In this document: piece after piece, positions 46,800-57,700 of the stretch
Layout: the number at the start of each line of letters is the position of its first letter
Position numbering within the stretch: position 1 is the stretch's first letter
Assembly (NCBI RefSeq): GCF_902806985.1
Contig: NZ_CADCXY010000001.1
Span: 434,001 to 498,000 of the forward strand
Direction of reading: 5' to 3'
Length of the DNA stretch: 64,000 nucleotides
Origin: Pseudidiomarina piscicola
Lineage (GTDB): Bacteria; Pseudomonadota; Gammaproteobacteria; Enterobacterales; Alteromonadaceae
Translations under genes and position numbers: made by a program
The notes under the pieces: model-generated
Told to the model about the DNA's origin: nothing
Databases searched by the model: none
The model's input: only the letters and a program-made list of their open reading frames with translations

Positions 46800-47608
46800 C
46801 GAAAGCGCTTGTATGGGCAAAAGAGCTGGCCTACGAGGAAGCTGTCACGCGCTACGATAAAGCACGTGTGGCGCGGCAATTTTCCCGCGCTGCTGATTCG
46901 TATGTGAAGCATGACTACTTGCAACGCCGAGTGGCGGAAGTGTTAATTGAGCAACTTAAACCAAGCCCAGGCCCGCTGCTTGATCTTGGCTGCGGGCCTG
47001 CGCACCATGCGCCCAAATTAGCGCGCTGTGCCGAACAGTACGTCGGCGTAGATATCGCATCCGCTATGCTTACCAAAGCGCAACAGAATTATCCTGCTGG
47101 GGCTTGGTTGGGGGCCGACATGGAGCTGTTACCCTTTGCTAATGCAAGCTTCTCGACACTTTATTCAAATTTGGCTATGCAATGGGGGAATAACTTAAGT
47201 CAACTGCTGCGCGAATGGGTACGCGTACTTCGGCCAGGTGGACAATTACTGTGTTCGACGGTGTTAGCGGGCTCGATGTGGCCCTTGGGAGAATGCTTTG
47301 CGCAACTCGATGGCCAGCCTCACCATAACCGCTGGCATAGTGCCAATGGGATTCGGCACCAATTAGCCCAACTGCCGGGGAAATTTGAGGTGGCCGAACG
47401 GCACTTCTGTATCGACTACCAAACCCTACGAGACATGTTGGGTGACTTAAAAGGGATAGGTGCCAACTACACGGTACGAGATAGCCAAGCAGGGTTTAGT
47501 AAAACTCGGTTACAACGTCTGACAGCGACGATGGAAAACTATCGCACAGGCTCTGGGAAGCTTGAATTACATTGGAATATAGGCCTTATTACGGGGCGCA
47601 AAAGTTGA
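46796..47608 (+). CDS. bioC: Malonyl-ACP O-methyltransferase BioC
   Basis: SAM-dependent methyltransferase that masks malonyl-ACP to start pimelate synthesis for biotin. 270 residues (E. coli 251). The first 19 residues before DKARVARQFSRAADSY look like an extension. SAM motif LLDLGCGPAHHAPKLA and the following acidic VGVDIASAML are visible, with a late motif EWVRVLRPGGQLLCST. Start ATG overlaps the bioF stop. bioH is not in this window. Confidence 0.93.
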   Translation: MTKALVWAKELAYEEAVTRYDKARVARQFSRAADSYVKHDYLQRRVAEVLIEQLKPSPGPLLDLGCGPAHHAPKLARCAEQYVGVDIASAMLTKAQQNYPAGAWLGADMELLPFANASFSTLYSNLAMQWGNNLSQLLREWVRVLRPGGQLLCSTVLAGSMWPLGECFAQLDGQPHHNRWHSANGIRHQLAQLPGKFEVAERHFCIDYQTLRDMLGDLKGIGANYTVRDSQAGFSKTRLQRLTATMENYRTGSGKLELHWNIGLITGRKS

Positions 47609-47620
47609 GTAAATGACAAT

Positions 47621-48328
47621 ATGACTTGCATTTTTGTGGCTGGCACCGATACCGATGTCGGAAAAACCTTGGTTAGTACTGCATTGCTTTATCGAGTGGC
47701 AGCGGCTGGTATTCAAAGCTTGGCTATGAAACCGGTTGCAGCTGGCGCCGAGATGACTACGGCTGGTTGGCGCAATGAGGACGCGCAACAGTTGCACGCT
47801 CATATAACCGTTAGCGATGTGGCTTATGAACAACTGAACCCAGTTTGCCTGGCACCGCCCGTTGCGCCTCACCTGGCGGCAGAGGAGGTTGGAGAAACTT
47901 TATCGGTGGCGCAGTTAACCGCGGCTTTTAACCAATTACGCGGTCATTACACGCATGATTTGATGATTGTTGAAGGTGCTGGTGGCTGGTTAGTTCCTTT
48001 AAATGATCACGAGACCCTTGCGGACTTTGCTTGTGCCATAAAACCTAAAGTGATTTTAGTGGTGGGATTAAAACTAGGCTGTTTGAATCATACCCTGCTG
48101 ACGCTTGCGGATATGCAGCAACGTGGGATTGAGGTGGTGGGCTGGGTTGCCAATCAAGTGACAGCCGAGGGCATGTTATTACAAGCAGAGAACTTAGCTT
48201 GGTTAAAGCGGAGGCTAGCACCCCCGCTACTTGCAACTTTACCGTACTTGCCCGAGGCAAGCGCAGCAGCAGCTGCCGCTTATCTGCCCGCTAGCCACGA
48301 GCTGATGTCAGTGTTGCAGGGCAATTGA
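47621..48328 (+). CDS. bioD: Dethiobiotin synthetase
   Basis: ATP-dependent carboxylation of DAPA to dethiobiotin. 235 residues (E. coli 225). P-loop GTDTDVGKT is at 8-16, the MKPVAAGA substrate loop near 33-40, the conserved EGAGGWLVPL near 124, and the adenine-binding WVANQV. Last gene of bioBFCD. Its final 49 bp overlap the convergent pepE, an unusually long antisense overlap of coding regions. Confidence 0.95.
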   Translation: MTCIFVAGTDTDVGKTLVSTALLYRVAAAGIQSLAMKPVAAGAEMTTAGWRNEDAQQLHAHITVSDVAYEQLNPVCLAPPVAPHLAAEEVGETLSVAQLTAAFNQLRGHYTHDLMIVEGAGGWLVPLNDHETLADFACAIKPKVILVVGLKLGCLNHTLLTLADMQQRGIEVVGWVANQVTAEGMLLQAENLAWLKRRLAPPLLATLPYLPEASAAAAAAYLPASHELMSVLQGN

Positions 48329-49017
48329 GCTTTACGCCCGTTTTGAAATACATAGCCGTCTTGGTTACCAGTGAGGGTCATTTGGTCATCGATGATTTCC
48401 AGTGCTGTGCCTTCGCGTAACGCTAGCACAGGCGTGTCACAGGCAATGGCCATGAACTCAGCTAAGCGTTGGTCACGGGTTTCACCGTGAAACCCAGGCG
48501 GCTGATAATCGCTGTAGTGTGGGTTTAGCTGAAACGGCACAAGCCCTAACGCCGAAAAGGATTCAGGCTCAACGATAGGCATATCATTGGTCGTACGGAT
48601 TGAAATTCCAGCTATGTTAGAGCCGGCACTCCAGCCTATATAAGGCACACCGTCTCGCACCGCATCTTGTAGCGCGGTGACCAACTTGCGTTCTTGCAGT
48701 TGTGCGAGTAAGTGAAAAGTATTGCCGCCACCGACTAAAATCGCTTGTGCCTGTGCAATGGCCTTCTGTGGATCGGCGGCCGCTGCTAGAGAAGTGACGG
48801 AAAAGCCATGCGGCTGCAGTTTCTCTGCGACTCTAGCGGTATAGCTTTCATAGCTCATGCCGACACCGGCAAAGGGCACAAAGAGAACTTCGCAGCCCTT
48901 TTTGCAGTGTTCAAGCGTCTCGGCAAGGTGGTTTTTAAGTTGTGGCAAAACGGGGTCTAAATAATCACTGTCAGCTACTTTTGAGCTTGAACAGAGAAGG
49001 ATTTTACGTTGATTCAT
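48280..49017 (-). CDS. pepE: Peptidase E (alpha-aspartyl dipeptidase)
   Basis: Cytosolic serine peptidase of family S51 that hydrolyses N-terminal Asp dipeptides. 245 residues from ATG 49017 (E. coli 229); AGGA is 6 nt upstream. A GTG at 49032 is less likely. Nucleophile Ser130 is in GWSAGSNIAG, with the catalytic His region FQLNPHYSDYQ downstream. GGGNTFHLL is the family's conserved loop. The C-terminal extension overlaps bioD by 49 bp. It matches the protein-degrading profile of the region. Confidence 0.93.
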   Translation of the reverse strand: MNQRKILLCSSSKVADSDYLDPVLPQLKNHLAETLEHCKKGCEVLFVPFAGVGMSYESYTARVAEKLQPHGFSVTSLAAAADPQKAIAQAQAILVGGGNTFHLLAQLQERKLVTALQDAVRDGVPYIGWSAGSNIAGISIRTTNDMPIVEPESFSALGLVPFQLNPHYSDYQPPGFHGETRDQRLAEFMAIACDTPVLALREGTALEIIDDQMTLTGNQDGYVFQNGRKAQLPCNTDISSWLAGR

Positions 49018-49144
49018 GAGGTTTCCTGACACCGATTAAAACAATGGCTTATGGTAGCAAAAATTTGGCCACCCAGCGATGAAAATACGGTACTATCTAC
49101 CAATTAGAGACCTTAAAATAGCGACCACGCAAGAAAGGATGATC

Positions 49145-50503
49145 ATGACGAACTGGAGTGCGCGGAGTTGGCGCGAAAAGCCGATTCAACAACAGCCGAA
49201 TTACACTGACCGAGAGCAACTTAGAACCGTTGAGCATCAGCTGAAAACCTATCCACCGTTGGTTTTTGCGGAAGAGATACGAGCCTTGCGTGCCCAGTTA
49301 GGCCAAGTAAGCCAAGGCCATGGTTTCTTGTTGCAGGGCGGCGATTGTGCTGAGTCATTTGCTGATTTTAGTGCACCGAAAATTCGTGACACCTTTAAAG
49401 TGATCTTACAAATGGCGGTTGTACTGACCTTCGCCGGCTCTTGCCCAGTGACCAAAGTTGCACGCATGGCAGGGCAGTATGCGAAGCCGCGTTCGGCCGA
49501 CTCAGAAGTGATTGATGGTGTTGAACTGCCAAGTTACCGCGGTGATATTATTAATGGTTCAGAATTCACTTCGGCGGCACGTATTCCTGATCCACAGCGA
49601 ATGGTGCAAGCCTATCATCACTCGGCAGCAACACTGAATTTACTCCGTGCATTTGCCCAAGGTGGTTTAGCCGATTTACATAAGGTTCATAAATGGAATA
49701 TGAGCTTTGTCGCGGCCAACCCATTAAAAGATCAATACTTAAAGGTGGCCGAGCAAATTCAGTCAGCGTTGAAGTTTATGGAGGTTATGGGCATTACCGC
49801 GCAAAATAATGCAACCATACAGGAAACTCAGCTGTTCACCTCGCACGAGGCATTGTTGCTCCCTTACGAAGAAGCCTTAACGCGCACCGACACCTTAACG
49901 GGCTTGCCTTATGACTGTGCTGCGCACATGGTTTGGATAGGTGAGCGCACGCGGCAACTTGACCACGCACATGTAGAGTTCATGCGTGGCATTCATAACC
50001 CAATTGGTGTTAAAATAGGTCCGACCACCAAAGCCGATGACGTTATTCAGTTGCTGGATGCGTTAAACCCAGAAAATGAACCTGGACGGATGACACTTAT
50101 CACCCGGATGGGGGCAGGGAAGCTGGGCGATGCGTTACCGGCGTTAGTTCGTCGTGTAAAAGCTGAAGGTCGGCACGTGGTGTGGTCAAGTGATCCGATG
50201 CATGGCAATACGGTAAAAGCTGAAAACGGCTTGAAAACACGTAACTTCGACGCCATACATCAGGAGTTACGCCAGTTCTTTGCGGTCCATCAGGCCGAAG
50301 GTACCTACCCAGGTGGTGTGCATTTAGAAATGACTGGCGAAGACGTAACTGAATGCACCGGTGGTGCCTATCAGATTAGTGAACAAGATTTGACGCAACG
50401 CTATCGCACCCAATGCGATCCGCGTTTGAATGCAGACCAAGTGCTGGAATTGGCATTCTTGGTTGCAGAATCTCTCCGTGAGGCACGTCAAGGCCGCGGT
50501 TAA
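49145..50503 (+). CDS. 3-Deoxy-7-phosphoheptulonate synthase, class II
   Basis: First enzyme of the shikimate pathway, condensing PEP and erythrose-4-phosphate. 452 residues from ATG 49145, chosen for AAGGA upstream and the class II start [10 protein letters not shown]; 22 extra in-frame codons upstream are rejected. It is the plant/Mycobacterium-type class II enzyme: [18 protein letters not shown] and [11 protein letters not shown] are diagnostic, and CDP-like residues lie near [13 protein letters not shown]. coli has class I aroH beside ppsR-ppsA; here a class II enzyme holds the same place. DUF1338 follows 27 nt downstream. Confidence 0.95.
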   Translation: MTNWSARSWREKPIQQQPNYTDREQLRTVEHQLKTYPPLVFAEEIRALRAQLGQVSQGHGFLLQGGDCAESFADFSAPKIRDTFKVILQMAVVLTFAGSCPVTKVARMAGQYAKPRSADSEVIDGVELPSYRGDIINGSEFTSAARIPDPQRMVQAYHHSAATLNLLRAFAQGGLADLHKVHKWNMSFVAANPLKDQYLKVAEQIQSALKFMEVMGITAQNNATIQETQLFTSHEALLLPYEEALTRTDTLTGLPYDCAAHMVWIGERTRQLDHAHVEFMRGIHNPIGVKIGPTTKADDVIQLLDALNPENEPGRMTLITRMGAGKLGDALPALVRRVKAEGRHVVWSSDPMHGNTVKAENGLKTRNFDAIHQELRQFFAVHQAEGTYPGGVHLEMTGEDVTECTGGAYQISEQDLTQRYRTQCDPRLNADQVLELAFLVAESLREARQGRG

Positions 50504-50530
50504 ACGACATTTTCGAGGTTTAAGTAGTAT

Positions 50531-51340
50531 ATGTCACAACAGGTTGAGCAGTTTTTCGAGAACCTATGGAACGATTACATCAAACTCACGCCATCAGCGG
50601 CGAAAGTGCATCAGGTACTAGGGCAGGGGCGTGACATTATTAATGACCACGTGGCGTTTCGTACCTTTAACAAAGCGCCAGTGCGGCTTGCTACGTTAGC
50701 TAAACACTTTGAAGCGATGGGCTATAAAGCTTGTGGTGATTACACTTTTGAAGCGAAACGACTCGTTGCCAAGCACTACGAACATGCAGACCCGCAATTG
50801 CCGAAAATTTTTATCAGTGAATTGTTGGTGGAAGAGTTTAGCCCTGAATTACAAGACATTGTGACCCAGCTCGTCGATCAAATTGATCCGAGTGCGGTCG
50901 AAAGCGCCGAGTTCTTGTATTCTGGCAAACACTGGCAAATTAGCAGCAACGACTATGAGCGTTTACTCGAAGAGAGTGAATATGCTGCGTGGATGGCCGC
51001 GTTTGGCTTCCGAGCGAACCATTTCACGGTAAACGTGAATGAACTGCCCGACTACGAGTCGTTAGAGCAGGTCAACCAAACCCTCAAAACGGCAGGTTTC
51101 CGTCTTAATAGTTCGGGTGGTGAAATCAAAGGGTCTCCTGATGTATTTCTTGAGCAATCATCGACCATGGCTGACTCCACACCGGTTCGCTTTAGCGACA
51201 TGGAAAAAGTAATTCCAAGCTGTTTCTATGAGTTTGCTAAGCGCTATGAAATTGCGCCAGAAAAACTTTACACGGGTTTTGTTGCTGCATCTGCAGACAA
51301 AATCTTCGAAAGTACTGACGCAAAATCAGCGGCTGAATAA
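50531..51340 (+). CDS. DUF1338 VOC-fold metalloenzyme (HglS/YdcJ family, short form)
   Basis: 269-residue member of the DUF1338 family. Longer relatives (P. putida HglS, E. coli YdcJ, about 450 residues) are Fe(II) 2-oxoadipate dioxygenase/decarboxylases giving D-2-hydroxyglutarate. This protein has the core only. A likely metal triad can be read as His40 (NDHVAFRTF), His164 (ANHFTVNV) and Glu234 (CFYEFAKRY), the same pattern as other VOC oxygenases such as Hpd. Follows the class II DAHP synthase and is convergent with ppsR. The HglS reaction is inference; short members may use another 2-oxo acid. Confidence 0.8.
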   Translation: MSQQVEQFFENLWNDYIKLTPSAAKVHQVLGQGRDIINDHVAFRTFNKAPVRLATLAKHFEAMGYKACGDYTFEAKRLVAKHYEHADPQLPKIFISELLVEEFSPELQDIVTQLVDQIDPSAVESAEFLYSGKHWQISSNDYERLLEESEYAAWMAAFGFRANHFTVNVNELPDYESLEQVNQTLKTAGFRLNSSGGEIKGSPDVFLEQSSTMADSTPVRFSDMEKVIPSCFYEFAKRYEIAPEKLYTGFVAASADKIFESTDAKSAAE

Positions 51341-51351
51341 TCGATTCAGCC
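51331..51351. terminator. Convergent-gene hairpin between DUF1338 and ppsR
   Basis: GGCTGAAT-aatcg-ATTCAGCC is a perfect 8-bp stem that contains the stop codon of the DUF1338 gene and the last base of the ppsR stop. No clear T-run on either side, so termination strength is uncertain. Confidence 0.5.
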
Positions 51352-52175
51352 TAATAATGATGCCGCTCAAGGTTCGTCTCAGCGAGAATCTTGGCGGCAA
51401 TTTCTTCCACTGAAAAGCGCGTTGAATCTAAAAATGGAATCGCTTCTCGGCGATACATCTTTTCTACTTCCTGCAGTTCGAATCGACATTGTTGCATTGA
51501 GGCATAGCGCGAGCCGTCTCGGCGTTTACTGCGTATTTCATGTAACCGTTGTGCTTCTAAAGTTAAGCCAAATATTTTATGACGATGCAACTTCAATGGT
51601 TTAGGCAACTGTAAGTTTTCCATATCGTCATCTTCGGTCAACGGATAGTTGGCGGCTTTGATTCCGTAATGCAGAGCAAGATAAAGGCTGGTGGGCGTTT
51701 TTCCGGTACGAGATACGCCAAGTAAGATAATGTCCGCCTGATCATAGTCTGAAATATTGCTGCCATCATCGTTTGCTAACGAGTAGTTCACCGCTTCGAT
51801 GCGACTATCATAGCTATCACGGACGCCATTTTCTTGAATACTATGGGTTCGATGAGTTATTGGCTTAGCTTCCATGTTGAGCTCAGCACTTAAGGGCTCA
51901 ATGAAATAGTCAAGGAAGTCAAAGTCAGCGCCTTTGGTCGCAGTGATCACGTTTTTTAGGTCCTGACTGACAAAGGTGTGGAAAATCACCGGTCGCTCAC
52001 CCGATTCTTCGTAGGCGGCGTTAATCTTTTTCGCGGCTTGCTCAGCTTTGGTAATCGAATCAATAAAAGCTAAGGTTTTATGCTCAACTTGCGATGGAAA
52101 CATAGATAGCATTGCACGCCCGAACGCTTCCGCGGTCAATGCTGTGCCATCGGAAATATAGAAAATAGTGCGCAT
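51351..52175 (-). CDS. ppsR: PEP synthase regulatory protein (kinase/pyrophosphorylase)
   Basis: Bifunctional DUF299 protein: ADP-dependent phosphorylation inactivates PpsA, and phosphate-dependent pyrophosphorylation restores it. 274 residues (E. coli 277). P-loop GVSRTGKT is at 153-160, the N-terminal [12 protein letters not shown] is the family start, and the C-terminal half has the [17 protein letters not shown] segment. Divergent from ppsA over 118 bp, its usual partner. Confidence 0.96.
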   Translation of the reverse strand: MRTIFYISDGTALTAEAFGRAMLSMFPSQVEHKTLAFIDSITKAEQAAKKINAAYEESGERPVIFHTFVSQDLKNVITATKGADFDFLDYFIEPLSAELNMEAKPITHRTHSIQENGVRDSYDSRIEAVNYSLANDDGSNISDYDQADIILLGVSRTGKTPTSLYLALHYGIKAANYPLTEDDDMENLQLPKPLKLHRHKIFGLTLEAQRLHEIRSKRRDGSRYASMQQCRFELQEVEKMYRREAIPFLDSTRFSVEEIAAKILAETNLERHHY

Positions 52176-52293
52176 GAATGGTTTCTCTGGCTAGAAATTC
52201 TTGATCAATCTTAACCTTTTCGTCGCTAACGTGTAAAATGCTATGCCATCTCACGCCCAAAGGGCGAGGCTCTCCAATGACGAGGAATGACAC

Positions 52294-54675
52294 GTGCAAC
52301 AAAACGTAACCGACTACGTACTTTGGTATGATCAATTAGGGATGAATGATGTAGGACGCGTGGGAGGAAAAAATGCGTCTCTCGGTGAAATGATCAGCAA
52401 TTTAGCTGGCGCAGGGGTCGTTGTCCCGAACGGCTTCGCCACCACCGCCGAGGCTTTTAATGAGTTTCTTGAGCAGTCAGGGGTGAACGATCGCATTTAT
52501 GCGTTACTCGACGACCTTGATACCGACGACGTGAAAGCACTGGCGGAAGCTGGTCAACAAATACGTCAATGGATCATCGACACGCCGTTCCAGAAAGAAC
52601 TCGATGCTGCCATTCGTGATGCGTATCAACAGCTTAGTGGTGATCATGCAGAGTTAAGCTTTGCGGTTCGCAGTTCTGCAACAGCGGAAGACATGCCTGA
52701 CGCTTCGTTTGCCGGTCAGCAAGAAACGTTCTTAAATGTGCGCGGCATTGACCAGATTATGGAAGCCATTAAGCACGTGTTTGCATCGTTATTTAACGAC
52801 CGTGCTATTTCATACCGTGTTCACCAGGGCTACGACCATCGCGGTGTCGCACTCTCCGCTGGCATCCAGCGCATGGTGCGCAGCGACACAGCCTCTTCTG
52901 GGGTGATGTTCAGTATTGATACTGAATCTGGTTTTGATGACGTGGTGTTTATTACCTCGTCGTTCGGACTCGGCGAAATGGTCGTACAGGGTGCCGTAAA
53001 CCCAGATGAATTCTATGTTCACAAGCCAACTCTTAAAGCCGAGCGTCCAGCGGTACTGCGTCGCAATTTAGGTAGTAAGAAGATCCAGATGATCTACTCA
53101 GCGAGTGATGAGCATGGTAAACAAACGGAAATCGTTAACATTCCAGCCGAACAGTCGCTGACGTTCTCTGTTTCTGATGCCGACGTAGAAGACTTAGCGC
53201 GTCAGGCAGTGATTATTGAGCAGCACTATGGTCGCCCGATGGATATTGAATGGGCTAAAGATGGCACCGATGGCAAGCTTTACATTGTGCAAGCTCGCCC
53301 AGAAACCGTGCAGTCGAATAAAAACAGCCAAGCGGTAGAACGCTTTAGTCTGGCGCAAAAAAGCGACGTGATTGCGACGGGTCGAGCGATCGGTCAGCGT
53401 ATTGGTAGTGGTGTTGCGCGGGTACTTGCCGATATTTCGGAAATGGACCAAGTACAACCCGGTGATGTCTTAGTTACGGACATGACCGACCCAGATTGGG
53501 AGCCGATCATGAAGCGGGCGGCGGCGATTGTGACAAACCGTGGCGGTCGCACCTGTCATGCGGCAATTATTGCTCGCGAATTAGGTATTCCAGCGGTGGT
53601 TGGTTGCGGCAATGCAACAGACCTGATTAAAGCTAACCAAGCCGTTACCGTGTCTTGTGCTGAAGGTGATACCGGCTTTATTTACGACGGCAAACTTGAT
53701 TATGAAGTCAACCGTTCGGATATCGGCGATATGCCTGACTTGCCGTTGAAGGTAATGATGAACGTGGGTAATCCGGACCGGGCCTTTGATTTTGCCGGCT
53801 TGCCACATGCTGGGGTTGGTTTGGCGCGTTTGGAATTTATTATCAATCGAATGATTGGTGTGCACCCGAAAGCGTTACTTAACTTCGATCAGCAAGCACC
53901 AGAGCTGCAACAACAAATTAGCGAGTTTATGGCAGGTTATTCGTCACCACGCGAATACTATGTCGCCAAGCTGGTTGAGGGTATTGCAACCCTTGGTGCA
54001 GCGTTCTCACCCGAGCGTGTGATTGTGCGTATGTCGGACTTTAAGTCGAACGAATATGCAAACCTCATCGGTGGTCGTCAATACGAGCCTCATGAAGAAA
54101 ATCCAATGTTAGGTTTCCGTGGTGCGTCGCGTTATATCTCAGAAGAGTTCCGTGATTGCTTTGCCATGGAATGTGAGGCCATCAAGCGTGTTCGTAACGA
54201 CATGGGGCTGCGTAACGTTGAAATCATGATTCCATTTGTGCGTACCCTCGAAGAAGGTCGCAAGGTTATCGAGTTACTCGCTGAGGAAGGCTTAGTGCAA
54301 GGCGAGAATGGTTTACGCGTGATAATGATGTGTGAATTGCCCTCAAATGCGCTACTCGCAGACCAGTTCTTGGATATTTTTGACGGCTTCTCTATTGGCT
54401 CTAACGACCTAACGCAGCTTACTTTGGGGCTAGATCGTGACTCTGGAGTGATCGCTCATCTCTTTGATGAACGTAATGAGGCAGTGAAAGCAATGTTAGC
54501 GATGGCGATTCAAGCCGCTAAGAAGCGCGGCAAATACGTCGGTATTTGTGGGCAAGGCCCGTCAGACCATCCAGACTTTGCCCAGTGGCTCGTCGAGCAG
54601 GGCATCGATTCCGTTTCCCTCAATCCGGATACGGTGGTCGATACCTGGCTGTACTTAGCAAAACAAATGAAATAA
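52294..54675 (+). CDS. ppsA: Phosphoenolpyruvate synthase
   Basis: Makes PEP from pyruvate and ATP, releasing AMP and phosphate; gluconeogenic. 793 residues (E. coli 792), GTG start with AGGA about 9 nt upstream. The ATP-grasp domain is N-terminal ([10 protein letters not shown]). The swivelling phosphohistidine is His422 in [14 protein letters not shown]. The PEP-binding barrel follows, ending with [11 protein letters not shown]. The product feeds the DAHP synthase encoded 1.8 kb upstream. ydiJ-like begins 29 nt downstream without a terminator. Confidence 0.97.
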   Translation: MQQNVTDYVLWYDQLGMNDVGRVGGKNASLGEMISNLAGAGVVVPNGFATTAEAFNEFLEQSGVNDRIYALLDDLDTDDVKALAEAGQQIRQWIIDTPFQKELDAAIRDAYQQLSGDHAELSFAVRSSATAEDMPDASFAGQQETFLNVRGIDQIMEAIKHVFASLFNDRAISYRVHQGYDHRGVALSAGIQRMVRSDTASSGVMFSIDTESGFDDVVFITSSFGLGEMVVQGAVNPDEFYVHKPTLKAERPAVLRRNLGSKKIQMIYSASDEHGKQTEIVNIPAEQSLTFSVSDADVEDLARQAVIIEQHYGRPMDIEWAKDGTDGKLYIVQARPETVQSNKNSQAVERFSLAQKSDVIATGRAIGQRIGSGVARVLADISEMDQVQPGDVLVTDMTDPDWEPIMKRAAAIVTNRGGRTCHAAIIARELGIPAVVGCGNATDLIKANQAVTVSCAEGDTGFIYDGKLDYEVNRSDIGDMPDLPLKVMMNVGNPDRAFDFAGLPHAGVGLARLEFIINRMIGVHPKALLNFDQQAPELQQQISEFMAGYSSPREYYVAKLVEGIATLGAAFSPERVIVRMSDFKSNEYANLIGGRQYEPHEENPMLGFRGASRYISEEFRDCFAMECEAIKRVRNDMGLRNVEIMIPFVRTLEEGRKVIELLAEEGLVQGENGLRVIMMCELPSNALLADQFLDIFDGFSIGSNDLTQLTLGLDRDSGVIAHLFDERNEAVKAMLAMAIQAAKKRGKYVGICGQGPSDHPDFAQWLVEQGIDSVSLNPDTVVDTWLYLAKQMK

Positions 54676-54704
54676 CCCTAATCGCTGCGGCGAAGGAGTC
54701 TTAC

Positions 54705-57700
54705 TTGGCAACAACAGCAGTACAGGTGTTATCAGCAGTAGACCACTATGATGCACCTGAGCCAGCTTACCGGCGTTACCTGCACGACCTCGAGGTCACA
54801 GGCTTTGCCGGTGATATTGACGACAGTTATGGTGGCCGTTTAATCGCGGCCACCGATAACAGTGTTTATCAAAAGACTCCGCAAGCGGTGCTTTATCCGC
54901 GTACCACCAAAGACTTACAAACCGCCCTAACACTGGCGCAACAGCAAGCCTATTTGCAGTTGCAATTTAGTCCGCGTGGGGGAGGTACAGGAACCAATGG
55001 CCAAAGCCTTAGCCATGGTGTCATTATTGACCTGAGTCGTTACTTCACAGAGGTTCTGGAAACCGATCACGAACAAGGGTGGGTAAGGTGTCAGACTGGG
55101 GTCATTAAAGATCAGTTGAATGACGTCGTGCGCAGTGGCGGTTGGTTTTTCTCGCCAGACTTATCGACCAGCAACCGAGCCACTATTGGCGGTATGATTA
55201 ACACCGATGCCTCAGGGCAAGGGTCCTTGGTCTATGGTAAAACCAGCGATCATATTCTGCGACTACAGGCCGTTCTCATCAATGGTGAAGTGATTGAAAC
55301 GGGGCCGGTCTCACTCACGGAAGCCAAACAAAAAGCAACTGCCGAGAGCCTCGAAGGGTCACTGTATCGTCAAGCATTAGCAAGTTGTGTCGGTAAACGC
55401 GCACAAATTGAAGCTAAATTTCCGGCTTTGAACCGATTCCTTACGGGGTATGACCTCAAGCACTGTTACGATCCGGTTGGCGAAACCCTTGACCTGTCAC
55501 GTTTGTTGGCCGGCTCAGAGGGCACATTGGCGTTTATTACCGAGGCAAAGCTAAACTTAACGCGAACGCCACAACACAAAGTCTTAGTGAATATTAGTTA
55601 TCGTGACTTTGATGCGGCCTTGCGCCATGCCCCGGTATTGGTTCGTGCCCAAGCAACCTCAGTAGAAACCATTGATAATACCGTTTTAGACCTAGCGCGA
55701 AATGACATTATTTGGCATAGCGTGCAAGCGCACTTGTCTGAGGGTAAGGCCGACCAACCCATGGACGGTATCAATATGGTCGAATTTACCGCGGTCGATG
55801 AAGCTGAAATTGAGGCGAAGCTCAGCCAGCTCGTAAACACCTTAGACACCGAACTCGCCGGCGGTGACTATCAACATGGTGTGGTGGGTTACAAAGTTTG
55901 TCGCGATGCGCACAGCATCAGTATGATTTATGCCATGCGTAAGAAAGCTGTCGGTTTACTAGGTGCGGTGCAAGGCGAACGAAAGCCCATTGCCTTTGCC
56001 GAAGACACTGCGGTGCCGCCAGAATCGTTAGCCGACTTTATTACCGAATTCCGGCAGCTGCTGGATCAACACGATCTGCAGTACGGTATGTTTGGCCACG
56101 TTGATGCCGGTGTATTACACGTCCGCCCAGCGCTCGACATGAAACAACCCGACGATGAAAAGTTATTGCGTCAAGTGAGTGATGAAGTGGCGCAATTAAC
56201 TGCGAAGTACGGCGGTTTAATGTGGGGCGAGCATGGCAAAGGCTACCGTTCGGAGTATGCACCGACCTTTTTTGGTCCAGAATTATATTCTGAGATTCAA
56301 AAAATTAAGGCAGCGTTTGATCCAGACAATCGGCTTAACCCAGGAAAACTCGCAACGCCATATGCTCATCCCACAGCTGAATTGGTTTCGGTGGATGACC
56401 GCAAACGCGGCTACTATGATCGCCAGATCTCCGCGTCGGTACGCAAGGGCTATGCGCCAGCGATGAACTGCAATGGCAATGGTTTATGCTTTAATTACGC
56501 CAAAGACTCGCCGATGTGCCCCTCGTACAAAGTAAGCGGTGATCGACGTCATTCGCCAAAAGGGCGTGCGACATTAATTCGAGAATGGCTGCGCTTAACC
56601 GGCGAGCAGGGGCTTGACGTGAGCCAGCCAGTGACTGCTAAATTTGCGTTGTTCAAAGAGCTTAAAGGGCGTCATAACGGCCGTGATTTTAATCACCAAG
56701 TTAAAGAATCGATGGATGCATGCCTTGCCTGCAAAGCTTGTGCGAGTCAATGCCCAGTGAAGGTTGATGTGCCTTCATTCCGTGCCAAATTCTTGCAAAG
56801 GTATTATCAACTTTATCGCCGACCGCTACGTGATCATTTGGTGGCTACAGTTGAAAAAACAGCGCCGCTGATGGCTAAAGCGCCGAGAACTAGTAATTTA
56901 CTGACCCATAACGCTGTCAGTCAGTGGCTGTTTCAGCGCATTTTAGGTTATGTGGATACGCCTAAACTTTCGGTTCCAAGTTTGGCTAAAAGATGGCATA
57001 ACCAAGGCTGGCAGAGCCAAAGTGTCACCGAGTTACTGACATCACCACCGAGCGAGATTGCGCGTAAGGTTGTGCTGGTACAAGACCCCTTCACGAGCTT
57101 TTATCAGGCCGAGACTGTCGAAGCAATGGGGAAAGTTATTCGTGGTTTGGGCTACGAGCCGATTTTGTTGGAGTTTATTGGTAACGGCAAAGGGCAGCAC
57201 GTAAAAGGCTTCTTAAAGCAGTTCAGCGCAACGGCGACAACAGTGACGAAGCAGCTCAACAGGCTGGCCGATGCAGGCTACAAAATGTTGGGTATGGACG
57301 CCTCAACTGTACTCTGTATGCGCGATGAGTATCACCAGTACGCGAACGAGGCCGTTCGTTTTGAGGTTGAGCTACCACAGGAGTGGTTACAGGAACAGCA
57401 AGAACAACTGGCCAGGTTACCGGTATCTCCAACCAGCCCAGCCCTGACGACACAAGCACAGCTGTTCCTGCATTGTACCGAGCAAACCGCATTGCCTACT
57501 TCTGGGAAGCTATGGCAGCAAATTTTTGAACAAGTGTCATTGCCGGTTGCTGTTATCGCGACAGGCTGCTGTGGCATGGCAGGAACCTATGGCCATGAAA
57601 AAGAACAACAGCAAAACAGTGCCAAGTTGTTTGAAATGAGCTGGGCCGAACCCATTGCTGCTAGCGAACAAGCTCTTGTTAGTGGCTTCTCATGCCGTTG

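Noticed and set aside
54546-54704. Upstream extension of the ydiJ-like gene into ppsA
   Set aside because: It reads ppsA out of frame. TTG 54705 has a good ribosome-binding site and fits the family length.
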